Assembly (NCBI GenBank): GCA_003023565.1 | Contig: PXSA01000027.1 | Coordinates: forward strand, 632 to 36,778 | Reading direction: 5' to 3' | Origin: Halobacteriales archaeon QS_9_68_17 | GTDB taxonomy: Archaea; Halobacteriota; Halobacteria; Halobacteriales; Natronoarchaeaceae | DNA length: 36,147 nucleotides | Shown: piece after piece, positions 24,665-32,313 of the stretch | Layout: each line of letters opens with the position of its first letter | Numbering within the stretch: position 1 is the stretch's first letter | Program-made: the position numbers and the translations under genes | The notes under the pieces: generated by a model | What the model was told of the DNA's origin: nothing | The model's input: the letters and a program-made list of their open reading frames with translations, nothing else | The model's database searches: none

Positions 24665-26281
24665 TCAGGAGTTTACGTCCGTGACGGTCCCGACGCCTTT
24701 CGACCGCCCCTCGCGGAAGACGAACCGCTGACCCTCCTCGACGAGGTACGGGCGGAACTTGAACCGGACCGTGACGTTCCCCTTGTCGCCGGGGAGCAAC
24801 TGGCCGCCCTCGGGGTAGAACGCGGCGGCCTCGCTCACGGTTTCGAGGTGGACCACGGGCTCGTAGCCGTCCCCGATGCGGGTGGGGTGGTTGAGCACCA
24901 TCACCTCGGCCTCGAACTCGCGGACCGGTTCGGGGTCCGCCTCGCGGGGGAGCAGTACCATCCCGCGCTCGATGTCGGCCTCGCGGACGCCCTTGAGCGC
25001 GATGCCGACGATGCGGCCGGCCTTCGCCGTGTCGACGCGGTGGTAGTGCATCTCGATGGAGCGCACCTCCACCTCGCGGAACGCGCCATCGGGCATCGGG
25101 CCGAGCAGGAGCTCGTCGCCCGCCTCGACCTCGCCGGACATGATGGTGCCCGAGGCGACCGCGCCGACACCGGTGACGGCGTACGTGCGGTCGATGTACA
25201 TCCGGAAGTCGCCGTCCGTGCCGGCGGTCTTGGGGAGACGCTCGAACAGTTCGTCCAGTCGGTCTAACCCCTCCTTCGTGACGGCGCTGGTTGCGAGGAC
25301 CGGGACGACGGAGTCGCCGATCTCCTTGACCGCGGCGTCGACCCCGTGTCGGTTCACCAGCAGGGGCGTCCGGTCGACGTCGCGGAGCATGCGCTCGACC
25401 TCGCGTTCGACCTCGGCGAGGCGCTCGTCCGAGACGGCGTCGGCCTTCGTGACGGCGACGATGGTCGGCAGTTCCGTCGCGAGCAGGACGCCGAGGTGCT
25501 CCCGGGTCGTCTTCGTCGGGCCGTCGTCGGCCGCGACGGTGAGCAGGCCGTAGTCGAGTTTCTGCCCGACGAGGCCGCGGATCGTCGTGCGGAGCCACGG
25601 CTCGTGGCCGACGGTGTCGACGAACGAGACCAGGCGCTCGGACTCCTCGACCACGCGGGCGCGGTCGGACTTGCGGTGCGGGTTGTCCATGCGGACCGGG
25701 CCGTCGCCGTCGAAGCCGTAGACGCCGTAGGAGAGGTCGGCCGAGAGGCCCCGCTCGACCTCGTGGGGCTGGACGTCGAGGTAGCCGCGGGTGCTCCCCT
25801 CGCCGTCGTCGGCCTGCCCGGTGACGAGGCTGCCGACCAGCGTGGACTTGCCGTGGTCGACGTGGCCGGCGGTGCCGATGACGATGTGCTCGTCGTCCGT
25901 GTCGAGCATCGCCCCCTCGCAAACGGTCGCGACGCCGACGATGCCCTGGTCGGCCGCGCCGTCGTCGCCGTCGACGCCCCACGTCTGGACGTCCTCGATG
26001 TGCGCGCCGGCCTCCTCGGCAAGCAGGCTCAGCACGTCCATCGACTCGGAGAACTCGTCGGGGGCGATGCCGGCGAGGCCGCCGTCGTCCGTGACGCCGA
26101 CGACGTACGTCGCCTCGCCGTCGCCGGAGAGCACGCGGTGGCGCAGTTGCGCCGCGAGGCTCTCCAGACGGCCTTCGGAGAGGTGGAGGTCCTTGGTGAG
26201 GCGTTCCTTGAATTCGACGTTACCGCCTTCCCGCTCGCCGCGGTCCAGGGCCTGCTCCAGAACGGCCCGGTCGGGGCTCAT
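24665..26281 (-). CDS. GTPBP1-like translational GTPase
   Basis: The 538-aa product starts MSPDRAVLEQALDRGEREGG. After an N-terminal ~125-residue domain, the GTP-binding domain shows G1 GHVDHGKS (139-146), G3 DTVGHE (222-227) and G4 TKAD (278-281). EF-Tu-like domains II and III follow (VTGVGAVASGTIMSGEVEAG; NVTVRFKFRPYLVEEGQRFV). This arrangement matches the archaeal/eukaryotic GTPBP1/GTPBP2 group, whose members are linked to ribosome rescue and mRNA surveillance in eukaryotes; the archaeal role is not established. The start chosen avoids an Arg-rich upstream extension. Confidence 0.9.
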   Translation of the reverse strand: MSPDRAVLEQALDRGEREGGNVEFKERLTKDLHLSEGRLESLAAQLRHRVLSGDGEATYVVGVTDDGGLAGIAPDEFSESMDVLSLLAEEAGAHIEDVQTWGVDGDDGAADQGIVGVATVCEGAMLDTDDEHIVIGTAGHVDHGKSTLVGSLVTGQADDGEGSTRGYLDVQPHEVERGLSADLSYGVYGFDGDGPVRMDNPHRKSDRARVVEESERLVSFVDTVGHEPWLRTTIRGLVGQKLDYGLLTVAADDGPTKTTREHLGVLLATELPTIVAVTKADAVSDERLAEVEREVERMLRDVDRTPLLVNRHGVDAAVKEIGDSVVPVLATSAVTKEGLDRLDELFERLPKTAGTDGDFRMYIDRTYAVTGVGAVASGTIMSGEVEAGDELLLGPMPDGAFREVEVRSIEMHYHRVDTAKAGRIVGIALKGVREADIERGMVLLPREADPEPVREFEAEVMVLNHPTRIGDGYEPVVHLETVSEAAAFYPEGGQLLPGDKGNVTVRFKFRPYLVEEGQRFVFREGRSKGVGTVTDVNS

Positions 26282-26391
26282 ACGCCTCGGTTGGGCCACG
26301 ATAGACAAAAACCTTCGCGTCACCCGATAACACGGCTCACTCCGGGCGTGCTGGCGTCCCCGCGTCCGCCCGGCGACGACCGTATCCGCGC

Positions 26392-26970
26392 CTATCCGTT
26401 CCGTGCGGCGTCCGCACGGGCGTCGTCTTCGGTCAGTCGGTCGTAGGCGGCCGTCACCCGCTTGAACCGTTCCTCGTCGCCGCCCTCCGCGTCCGGGTGG
26501 ACCTCCTTCACCTTCTCGCGGTAGGCCCGGCGCACGCGGTCCTCGCCGGCGTCGGGGTCGAGGTCGAGTATCTCGTAGGCCTCGCGCTCGCTCGGCCCGG
26601 AGGACGATCGCGGGGCGAACCCGCGTCTGCCGCCGCCGCGGGCGCGCCGGGAGTTCCGCCGCCCCCGCCGCTCGCGGGCCTCGTATCGCTGGCGCGCCTC
26701 GCGGCGACGCCTGCTCTCCTCGGCGGCCCGCCGCGCGCCAGCGCCGAACCCGGCGTCGCGGGACCGCTGGTACTCGGGGCCGGAGCGCCGCCGCGCCTGC
26801 TCGGCCAGTTTGCCGGTGCCCTGATACCAGAACACGTAGGCGAGGAAGGCGAAGGGGACTGCGAGGATCAGGACGAAGGGGTTCGCCCGCACCACCGTGA
26901 GGATGCCGAGCACGGCGGCTAACCCCGCGAACACCGCTGACAGTCCGACGAGAAGGGTCGCCCGTGACAC
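26392..26970 (-). CDS. Membrane-anchored J-domain protein
   Basis: The 192-aa protein begins with two hydrophobic helices (MSRATLLVGLSAVFAGLAAV; PFVLILAVPFAFLAYVFWY), then a strongly basic Arg-rich linker (~60-125). The C-terminal J domain is EAYEILDLDPDAGEDRVRRA, YREKVKEVHPDAEGG and RVTAAYDRLTEDDA. The HPD tripeptide that stimulates Hsp70 (DnaK) ATPase is intact. The layout suggests recruitment of DnaK to the membrane. It is not next to dnaK here and forms its own unit ~110 bases upstream of the GTPase gene. Confidence 0.88.
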   Translation of the reverse strand: MSRATLLVGLSAVFAGLAAVLGILTVVRANPFVLILAVPFAFLAYVFWYQGTGKLAEQARRRSGPEYQRSRDAGFGAGARRAAEESRRRREARQRYEARERRGRRNSRRARGGGRRGFAPRSSSGPSEREAYEILDLDPDAGEDRVRRAYREKVKEVHPDAEGGDEERFKRVTAAYDRLTEDDARADAARNG

Positions 26971-27043
26971 GCCTACACGTTCGGACCGGAATCAGGTAAG
27001 CCTCCCGCCCTAGCTACAAGCGTCTCCCGGTGGTACGAGCGGT

Positions 27044-27208
27044 ATGAGCATCAGCGGACTCTGCCAGGTCTGCCAGTCGCGGGAGGCACAGGCGCAGTGT
27101 GACCGGTGCGGGAACATGGTCTGTCGCCAGCACTTCGAGGACTCGGTCGGCGTCTGCGCCGACTGCGCGGCCGAGGCCGACGAGACCGGCGGCGAACGGA
27201 CGTTCTAA
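27044..27208 (+). CDS. Small zinc-finger protein (54 aa)
   Basis: The frame atg...taa encodes 54 aa with eight ligands in the pattern C-x2-C-x8-C-x2-C-x4-C-x2-H-x7-C-x2-C, starting MSISGLCQVCQSREAQAQCD. This is a B-box/HIT-like cross-brace zinc finger. Such micro zinc-finger proteins are common in halophilic archaea and mostly uncharacterised. It starts 73 bases from, and divergent to, the J-domain gene, and its stop overlaps the stop of the remnant on the other strand. Confidence 0.75.
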   Translation: MSISGLCQVCQSREAQAQCDRCGNMVCRQHFEDSVGVCADCAAEADETGGERTF

Positions 27209-27480
27209 CGGGATTCGGGGCGCTCCCGAAGCACGGACCGGCCGATCCCGTCCACGTCGGTCGCGCCCGCGAGCGCCACCGTCAGGTCCAGGTCCGCGCG
27301 GAAGACCCGGCGACGGCCTCGACGCCCTCCCGGCCGCCGGGCGCTTCGGCCCGGAGGAGCGCGTACCGCGGCGACCGACCCGTCGGCCTGTCGGCCGCCG
27401 TGGTTCGAGACGACGACGCCGTCCGCGTCGTGCTCCAGTGTGAGGTCAGCGTCGGAGAACACGTCGAGGACACGAGTAAC
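27205..27480 (-). pseudogene. FMN-dependent alpha-hydroxy-acid dehydrogenase remnant
   Basis: Two conserved pieces of the lactate/glycolate-oxidase family survive. The first is ADGVVVSNHGGRQADGS, which carries the FMN- and substrate-binding His/Arg. The second is the C-terminal FRADLDLTVALAGATDVDGI, with an intervening out-of-frame bit reading RYALLRAEAPGG. Most of the ~380-residue enzyme is missing, and the surviving segments are joined by a deletion and frameshift. Confidence 0.65.
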
Positions 27481-27518
27481 GATCTGATACATGTTCAGAA
27501 ACATTCCACTAACTGCTG

Positions 27519-28382
27519 TTATCGGTACTGATTCAGCCGCCGCTTCAGGCGCTTCGCCGCCTGTCCGGCCGCGCGGTCGAAGTCCTTGCCGGCGTCTCGC
27601 GGGTCCCCCGGTCGACTGCCCGAGGCGCGTCGCGCCTCGCTCTCCTCCCCGGCGAAGACGATCCCCCGCGAGGAGTTGACGAGGCCGACGCCGTTCGCGA
27701 GGCCGTGCTCAACGGCCGCCTCGGCGTCGCCGCCCTGCGCGCCGACGCCCGGCACGAGAAACGGGAGGTCCGGCACCTGCTCGCGGACGCTCTCCAGTTC
27801 GTCGGTCGTCGTCGCGCCGACGACGAGGCCGACGTTGCCGTGCTCGTTCCACAGGTCCGCCAGCGCGGCGACGCGCTCGTAAACGGCCTCGCCGGAGGCG
27901 AGTTCGAGGTCCTGGATGTCCTCGCCGCCGGCGTTCGACGTGCGACAGAGGACGAACACGCCGCGGTCGGCGTTCGAAAGGAAGGGGTCGAGCGAGTCCC
28001 GGCCCATGTACGGGTTCGCGGTGATGGCGTCGGCGGTCGGTCCGTCGGCCTCCTCGTCGAGGAGTTTCGCGTACTGGCGCGCCGTGTTGCCGATGTCGGC
28101 GCGCTTGGCGTCGAGCAGGACCGGCACGTCCTTTCCGTGGGCGTACGCGATGGTCTCCGCCAGCGCGGCCCAGCCGTCGGGGTCCTCGTAGAACGCCGCG
28201 TTGGGCTTGAACGCGGCGGCGTGTTCGTGGGTCGCGTCGATGGTCCGGCGGTTGAACGCCCACCGAGGCATGTCGCGGTCTCGCAGGTGCTCGGGAAGTC
28301 GGTCCGGGTCGGGGTCGAGACCGACGCTCACGACGCTGTCGACGGCGTCGATACGGTCGGCCAGTCGGTCGAAAAAGTGCAT
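27519..28382 (-). CDS. pyrF: Orotidine 5'-phosphate decarboxylase, with a palindrome-encoded insert
   Basis: The 287-aa enzyme makes UMP from OMP, the last step of pyrimidine synthesis. It starts MHFFDRLADRIDAVDSVVSV. The catalytic Asp-Lys-Asp set lies in LLDAKRADIGNTARQY (D91, K93, D96), and the phosphate-binding end is LVNSSRGIVFAGE. This is the longer type-2 subfamily. After the GIVFAGE motif comes ESEARRASGSRPGDPRDAGK, encoded over a perfect palindrome at 27621-27639. The final helix (AAGQAAKRLKRRLNQYR) then resumes normally. The insert lies after the active site, so the enzyme is probably functional. Confidence 0.93.
   Translation of the reverse strand: MHFFDRLADRIDAVDSVVSVGLDPDPDRLPEHLRDRDMPRWAFNRRTIDATHEHAAAFKPNAAFYEDPDGWAALAETIAYAHGKDVPVLLDAKRADIGNTARQYAKLLDEEADGPTADAITANPYMGRDSLDPFLSNADRGVFVLCRTSNAGGEDIQDLELASGEAVYERVAALADLWNEHGNVGLVVGATTTDELESVREQVPDLPFLVPGVGAQGGDAEAAVEHGLANGVGLVNSSRGIVFAGEESEARRASGSRPGDPRDAGKDFDRAAGQAAKRLKRRLNQYR
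27621..27639. repeat. Palindromic coding element, copy C (in pyrF)
   Basis: The 19-base perfect palindrome cgaggcgcgtcgcgcctcg has 9-bp arms around one base. Its arms share cgaggcgc/gcgcctcg with copies A and B; only the middle bases differ. It is followed by ctctcc, resembling the copy-A flank. It encodes SEARRAS in frame with pyrF. Confidence 0.75.
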
Positions 28383-28405
28383 ACCGCCGCTTCCGCGGGG
28401 CCGTA

Positions 28406-28879
28406 CTACAAGGTTCCTATCTTCCGCTTTTCGAGGCCCGGGACCGTCGCGTCGGGGTCTTCGAGCGCGTCCAGTCCGTTCCCGACGGTGTAGACATCGT
28501 CGCCGTCGGCGCAGGGGAGGACAGTCCGGAGGTCGTCGTACAGGGCGAGACACACGATGGGGCGGTCGACGACCTCCTTCGGGTCCGCGCCGGGTTCGGT
28601 CCGCATGGTCCGTTTCGTGAACGCCGGTTCGAGGCAGTAACCGTGTTCGTCGGCCCGCTCTCCGAACAGTCGGTACTTCTCTCGGGCCGTAGCGGTCGCC
28701 TGACGACTCCGGTCGTCCGCGTCGAGATCCAGCCGCTTCCCCCGGATCCCCACGTCGAAGTCGGAGATGTAGTCGTCATCGTCCAGTTCCTGCAGTCGCG
28801 CCACCACCGACTGCTGTCCGTTGTGCGTCCCGTACACCGGTTCGCACAGCAGTAGCTCCACGCGCTCAGTTCCTTTCAC
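28406..28879 (-). CDS. Haloarchaeal protein of unknown function
   Basis: From GTG 28879 (preceded by a G-rich stretch) the product is 157 aa. It shows a helix/strand region (GTERVELLLCEPVYGTHNGQ; VARLQELDDDDYISDFDVGI), a middle with ARGLU-rich helices, and the C-terminal segment PIVCLALYDDLRTVLPCADG. An upstream ATG at 28951 is also in frame, but the added residues look non-coding. The layout resembles small haloarchaeal DNA-binding-type proteins; I do not assign a function. Confidence 0.6.
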   Translation of the reverse strand: MKGTERVELLLCEPVYGTHNGQQSVVARLQELDDDDYISDFDVGIRGKRLDLDADDRSRQATATAREKYRLFGERADEHGYCLEPAFTKRTMRTEPGADPKEVVDRPIVCLALYDDLRTVLPCADGDDVYTVGNGLDALEDPDATVPGLEKRKIGTL

Positions 28880-28992
28880 GGACCCCCCTCTCCCATTGCG
28901 GATTGCAGCGAAGCGATACTTGGTTTTCCCCGGAGATAATCGCCAGTTCAACAGGGTATACTGAAGCGGCTGGCTTGCCTACGACACCGCAC

Positions 28993-29655
28993 ATGCCGCC
29001 CAGAGCCGTCGTGTTCGACCTCGATTACACGCTGGCGGTGCCGGACCGCCACCGCCAGACGCTCCTGAACGAGGCGACGGCGTCGGCCGGCGCGTCCGAC
29101 ATCGACCGCGACGCGTATCTCGGTGCACACAGGGAGAACCTCACGGGCGAGACGCGCGAACCGATCTTCGCGGACCTCCTCGCGGACCGCGACGCGGACG
29201 CCGACCCGGCGGAACTCGCCCGGGCCTATCGGCGCACTATCGCCGACGCGCTCCGACCGGTCGACGGCGCGGCCGGTCTGGTTCGGGAACTACGGGAGCG
29301 GTACCGGGTGGGTCTGCTGACGAACGGCCCGGTCCGCGCCCAGCGGGATAAACTGCGGACCCTCGGCTGGGAGAACCTGTTCGACGCCGTCGTCGTCACC
29401 GGCGACCTCGACGCGGGCAAACCCGACGGCCGCGCCTTCGAGGCCGCGCTGGAGTCGCTCGACGCCGCCGCCGGCGAGGCGGTGTACGTCGGCGACGAGG
29501 TCGAGGCCGACGTACACGGCGCGAGCGCGGCCGGACTGCGGGTCGTACAGGTGGTCTCGCCCGACGGCCCCGCCCCGGACCCGGCGGCGGACGCACACGT
29601 CGACCGCGCCGAACTCGTCGCCCGACTACCGGCAGTGATCGCGGCGCTCGATTAG
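28993..29655 (+). CDS. HAD-superfamily hydrolase
   Basis: The 220-aa protein starts MPPRAVVFDLDYTLAVPDRH. HAD motifs: I DLDYT (D9, D11), II LLTNGP, III the lysine of AGKPDGRAFE, IV GDEVEADVHGA. A C1 helical cap follows motif I. It is distinct from the HAD protein at 23.3 kb, sharing only family motifs. The last three bases overlap the stop of the convergent gene on the other strand. Substrate unknown. Confidence 0.9.
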   Translation: MPPRAVVFDLDYTLAVPDRHRQTLLNEATASAGASDIDRDAYLGAHRENLTGETREPIFADLLADRDADADPAELARAYRRTIADALRPVDGAAGLVRELRERYRVGLLTNGPVRAQRDKLRTLGWENLFDAVVVTGDLDAGKPDGRAFEAALESLDAAAGEAVYVGDEVEADVHGASAAGLRVVQVVSPDGPAPDPAADAHVDRAELVARLPAVIAALD

Positions 29656-30086
29656 GCGACCGCTTCGGTGACGGCCTCGACGGCGTCCACGGCGCGTTTC
29701 ACTTCTGCCCCGTTCTCGACGAACACGAGCGTCCTCGGCGGTTCGACCGCTTTCGGACGGACGCGCAGGCCGCGCTCGCCCGCGACCTCGGCGGCCGCGT
29801 CCTGCCCCTCGCGGAACTCGACCCGCGCTCTGTCCTCGTGGACGTACACCTCCGCGAGTAGCTCGCCACGGGACTCCTCGGGCGCGTGGCGGGTGCGGGC
29901 GTCCTCCCAGCTCCCGTCGACGGCGCGCTCGATATCGTAGGCGCGCTCCCCGTCGGGTGATCCCTCGACCGACCGGTCGGGGTTGACGACGGCCAGCGTG
30001 TCGAGGATACCGTCGACGCGGCCGTCCACCTCCGAGGCGAGCAGTTCGGCGATACGGCGGCCGTCCGCGACGCTGTCTTCGACCAT
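29652..30086 (-). CDS. Conserved haloarchaeal protein of unknown function
   Basis: The product is 144 aa from the ATG at 30086 (MVEDSVADGRRIAELLASEV); an ATG three codons upstream is equally possible. The sequence is acidic, alternating helices and strands (SRGELLAEVYVHEDRARVEF; LRVRPKAVEPPRTLVFVENG), with no catalytic motif I recognise. The strand-rich second half suggests a compact cytoplasmic domain. It is transcribed towards the HAD gene and divergent from the acetamidase/formamidase gene. Confidence 0.65.
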   Translation of the reverse strand: MVEDSVADGRRIAELLASEVDGRVDGILDTLAVVNPDRSVEGSPDGERAYDIERAVDGSWEDARTRHAPEESRGELLAEVYVHEDRARVEFREGQDAAAEVAGERGLRVRPKAVEPPRTLVFVENGAEVKRAVDAVEAVTEAVA

Positions 30087-30173
30087 GGTCGTCACTCGGA
30101 GGTCGCGCTATATCAGTCGGTTGGACGGCGGCGGGCGGACCGGCCGGGGATCGACGGTTTCGCCGGCGCTCCG

Positions 30174-30182
30174 ACATTTAAC
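30174..30182 (+). promoter_or_regulatory. TATA-like element of the acetamidase/formamidase gene
   Basis: The sequence acatttaac is centred ~32 bases before the ATG at 30210, giving a leader of only a few bases. Assigned by eye. Confidence 0.35.
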
Positions 30183-30209
30183 TGGTCGCGTTCGAAACGT
30201 TCCCACGAC

Positions 30210-31121
30210 ATGGCGCGCACGACAGTTTCACACGAGGACGGCGTCGTCTACGAGTTCGCACCGGACCTCGACGGCGTGTACGAGGCGACGCCCGGGGAGC
30301 GACTGACGATCGAGACGAGAGACAGCCTCGAAGGAGCGGTCCGGACCGAGGACGACGTGGTCGAGTCGGTGCCGGAGGAGGTCAACGCGGCGACCGGACC
30401 GATCGCCGTCGAGGGCGCGGAACCGGGCGACGTGCTTCGCGTAGCGATCGAGGAGGTCCGCGTCGCTGAGGACCGCGGCCGGGTGGTCACCATCGACGGA
30501 TTCGGCCTCCTGCACGACCGCGAGGAGATCGAGACGCCGCGGACCCGCATCACCCCGGTCGAGGACGGGGCGGTGACGTTCGACGGGGTCGAGGTGCCAG
30601 TCGAACCGGTGATCGGTACCATCGGCGTCGCGCCGGCAGCGGAGTCGTACTCGACGCTGATCCCGCACGACCACGGCGGCAACCTCGACACGACGGCGAT
30701 CACGGGCGGGAACGTCGCGTACTTCCCGGTGTTTCAGGCGGGCGCCATGCTCGCGATGGGCGACTGTAAGGCCGCCATGGCCGACGGCGAGATGTGCGGC
30801 ACGGGGGCCGAGACCGCCACCGAGATCGACGTGACCGTCGACGTGGTCGCGGCCCCGGCGACGTCCATCGATCGACCGGTCGTCGAGACGCCCGACGAGT
30901 GGACGGTGCTCGCGAGCGCCGAGACGATGGAGGAGGCCTGCGAGACGGCGAACCTAGACGCGATGGAACTACTCGCCGCCGAGCACGGGTTCGACCCGAC
31001 GGACGCACACCTCTTTTCCAGCCTCGTCGGCGGTCTGGAGATCAGCCAGGTAGTCGACCCGCTGGTGACCGTCCGGAACGCGATCCCGAAGGAGTACCTC
31101 GACGACCCGTTCGACCGCTAA
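30210..31121 (+). CDS. Acetamidase/formamidase family protein
   Basis: The 303-aa protein of the FmdA/AmdA family hydrolyses short amides to ammonia and the acid. It starts MARTTVSHEDGVVYEFAPDL. Family hallmarks are VEPVIGTIGVAPA, the metal-site region PHDHGGNLDTTAITGGNVAY, the FQAGAMLAMGDCKAAMADGE loop and MCGTGAETATEIDVTVDV. Length is as usual. The substrate in this organism is not known; assimilation of amide nitrogen is the obvious suggestion. Confidence 0.92.
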   Translation: MARTTVSHEDGVVYEFAPDLDGVYEATPGERLTIETRDSLEGAVRTEDDVVESVPEEVNAATGPIAVEGAEPGDVLRVAIEEVRVAEDRGRVVTIDGFGLLHDREEIETPRTRITPVEDGAVTFDGVEVPVEPVIGTIGVAPAAESYSTLIPHDHGGNLDTTAITGGNVAYFPVFQAGAMLAMGDCKAAMADGEMCGTGAETATEIDVTVDVVAAPATSIDRPVVETPDEWTVLASAETMEEACETANLDAMELLAAEHGFDPTDAHLFSSLVGGLEISQVVDPLVTVRNAIPKEYLDDPFDR

Positions 31122-31564
31122 TCGCCGAGTCCGTCGAGCGCCGACGCCGCCGCCCCGTCCACGTCGAGACCGCGACGGCGAGCGTAGACGACCGCCGCCG
31201 CCTCGACGGTCACGCCGAGTTCGTCCTGGAGACGGTTGATATCCGCGACTGCCCCCTGCTTTTCCACGCCGTCGGCGACTACCTCGTCGAGCACCTGCTC
31301 GAACGTCGAGCGCTCCCGAAGGACCGACTCGTCGGGGACGAACTCCGCGGGGACGGTCACGTCGTCGGCGTCGAACCGCGTGACCACGTCGCCGTCGTCC
31401 CGTTCGAGCAGCCCCCGCCCCGTCGCCACGTTTATCAGTCGCTTGGCCTGGTCGGGGGAGAACCAGTCCCGGTCCAGCGACAGCGCGACGACGAACTCGT
31501 TCTCTCCCATCCGCTCGACTCCCCGCTGGCGAAACGGCGCGGCGACTGCCGTCCGAAGGCTCAT
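31118..31564 (-). CDS. DUF2240 family protein
   Basis: The 148-aa protein starts MSLRTAVAAPFRQRGVERMG and carries FVVALSLDRDWFSPDQAKRL and INVATGRGLLERDDGDV, the family's N-terminal winged-helix-like part. A coiled middle (STFEQVLDEVVADGVEKQGA) and a helical end follow. Found across halophilic archaea with no known role; possibly nucleic-acid binding. Its stop overlaps the end of the convergent acetamidase gene by four bases. Confidence 0.85.
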   Translation of the reverse strand: MSLRTAVAAPFRQRGVERMGENEFVVALSLDRDWFSPDQAKRLINVATGRGLLERDDGDVVTRFDADDVTVPAEFVPDESVLRERSTFEQVLDEVVADGVEKQGAVADINRLQDELGVTVEAAAVVYARRRGLDVDGAAASALDGLGD

Positions 31565-31657
31565 CGCTACCAGCACCCGTCACCGTCGGGGTAAAGCTAC
31601 CGGTTCGTCGACGGGGAAGTCGTGCGATTCAAGTAGCTGCTGAGTCTCGTATCGGGT

Positions 31658-32035
31658 ATGACAGACCAGGGACGCTCCACTCGCAAGCGTACGGGCGGCC
31701 GACTCCGACCCAACTCCGACCGCAAGAAGCACCAGCTCGGTCGCCACCCGACCGAGACGCAGGTCGGCGAACCGAACCTGAAGACGACCGACGCCCGCGG
31801 CAACACGACCAAGACCCGCGCCCTCGCGACGAACGTCGCGCAGGTCGCCGCCGACGGCGAGACGGTCGAGGCCGAGATCCGGGACGTCGTCGAGAACCCG
31901 AGCAACCCGAACTACGTGCGCCGGAACATCGTCACGAAGGGCGCTATCATCGAGACCCCCGAGGGCCGCGCTCGCGTCACCTCCCGCCCCGGGCAGACGG
32001 GTCAGGTCAACGCCGTCCTCGTCGACGACGAGTAA
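31658..32035 (+). CDS. rps8e: Ribosomal protein eS8 (S8e)
   Basis: The 125-aa small-subunit protein of archaeal/eukaryotic type starts MTDQGRSTRKRTGGRLRPNS. Conserved stretches are GGRLRPNSDRKKHQLGRHPT, ENPSNPNYVRRNIVTKGAII and ETPEGRARVTSRPGQTGQVN. It is a stand-alone gene, as is usual in halophilic archaea. Confidence 0.96.
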   Translation: MTDQGRSTRKRTGGRLRPNSDRKKHQLGRHPTETQVGEPNLKTTDARGNTTKTRALATNVAQVAADGETVEAEIRDVVENPSNPNYVRRNIVTKGAIIETPEGRARVTSRPGQTGQVNAVLVDDE

Positions 32036-32199
32036 CTGCGCCGGTTCTTCCCTCTCGACGCCTCCGCCTCTGAGCGGCAGCTGTTCGTAGCGGCGATCCT
32101 GTCTGACACTCTCGACCGTTACTCACAGTGGCCGCGCTGGCGTACGCGAGCGACGTCAGCAGACGGGGAAGGGCAGGCACTCGAAGCGTGCGCCGGCTA

Positions 32200-32305
32200 C
32201 CGCCGGCGCTCGCGCAAGCTAGCTGCCTGGACCGACGCCCGAGGCGGAGCCGAGGGCGTCGTGGAGGACATTGAAAGGGCGCAGCGAGCGCCGCCAGGCG
32301 CTCGC
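32200..32305. other. Cluster of hairpins between convergent rps8e and the PhoU-type gene
   Basis: The 278-base gap between the two convergent genes holds gcgccgg/ccggcgc around 32190-32212, gacgccc/gggcgtc (32229-32255), and a perfect 9-bp stem gcgagcgcc-gcca-ggcgctcgc (32284-32305). They may mark transcript ends on both strands. No T-run follows, so they are not classical bacterial terminators. Confidence 0.45.
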
Positions 32306-32313
32306 AAGGGCTT

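Noticed and set aside
32284..32305. Rho-independent terminator
   Set aside because: A perfect stem, but no following T-run; archaeal terminators are T-rich tracts instead.
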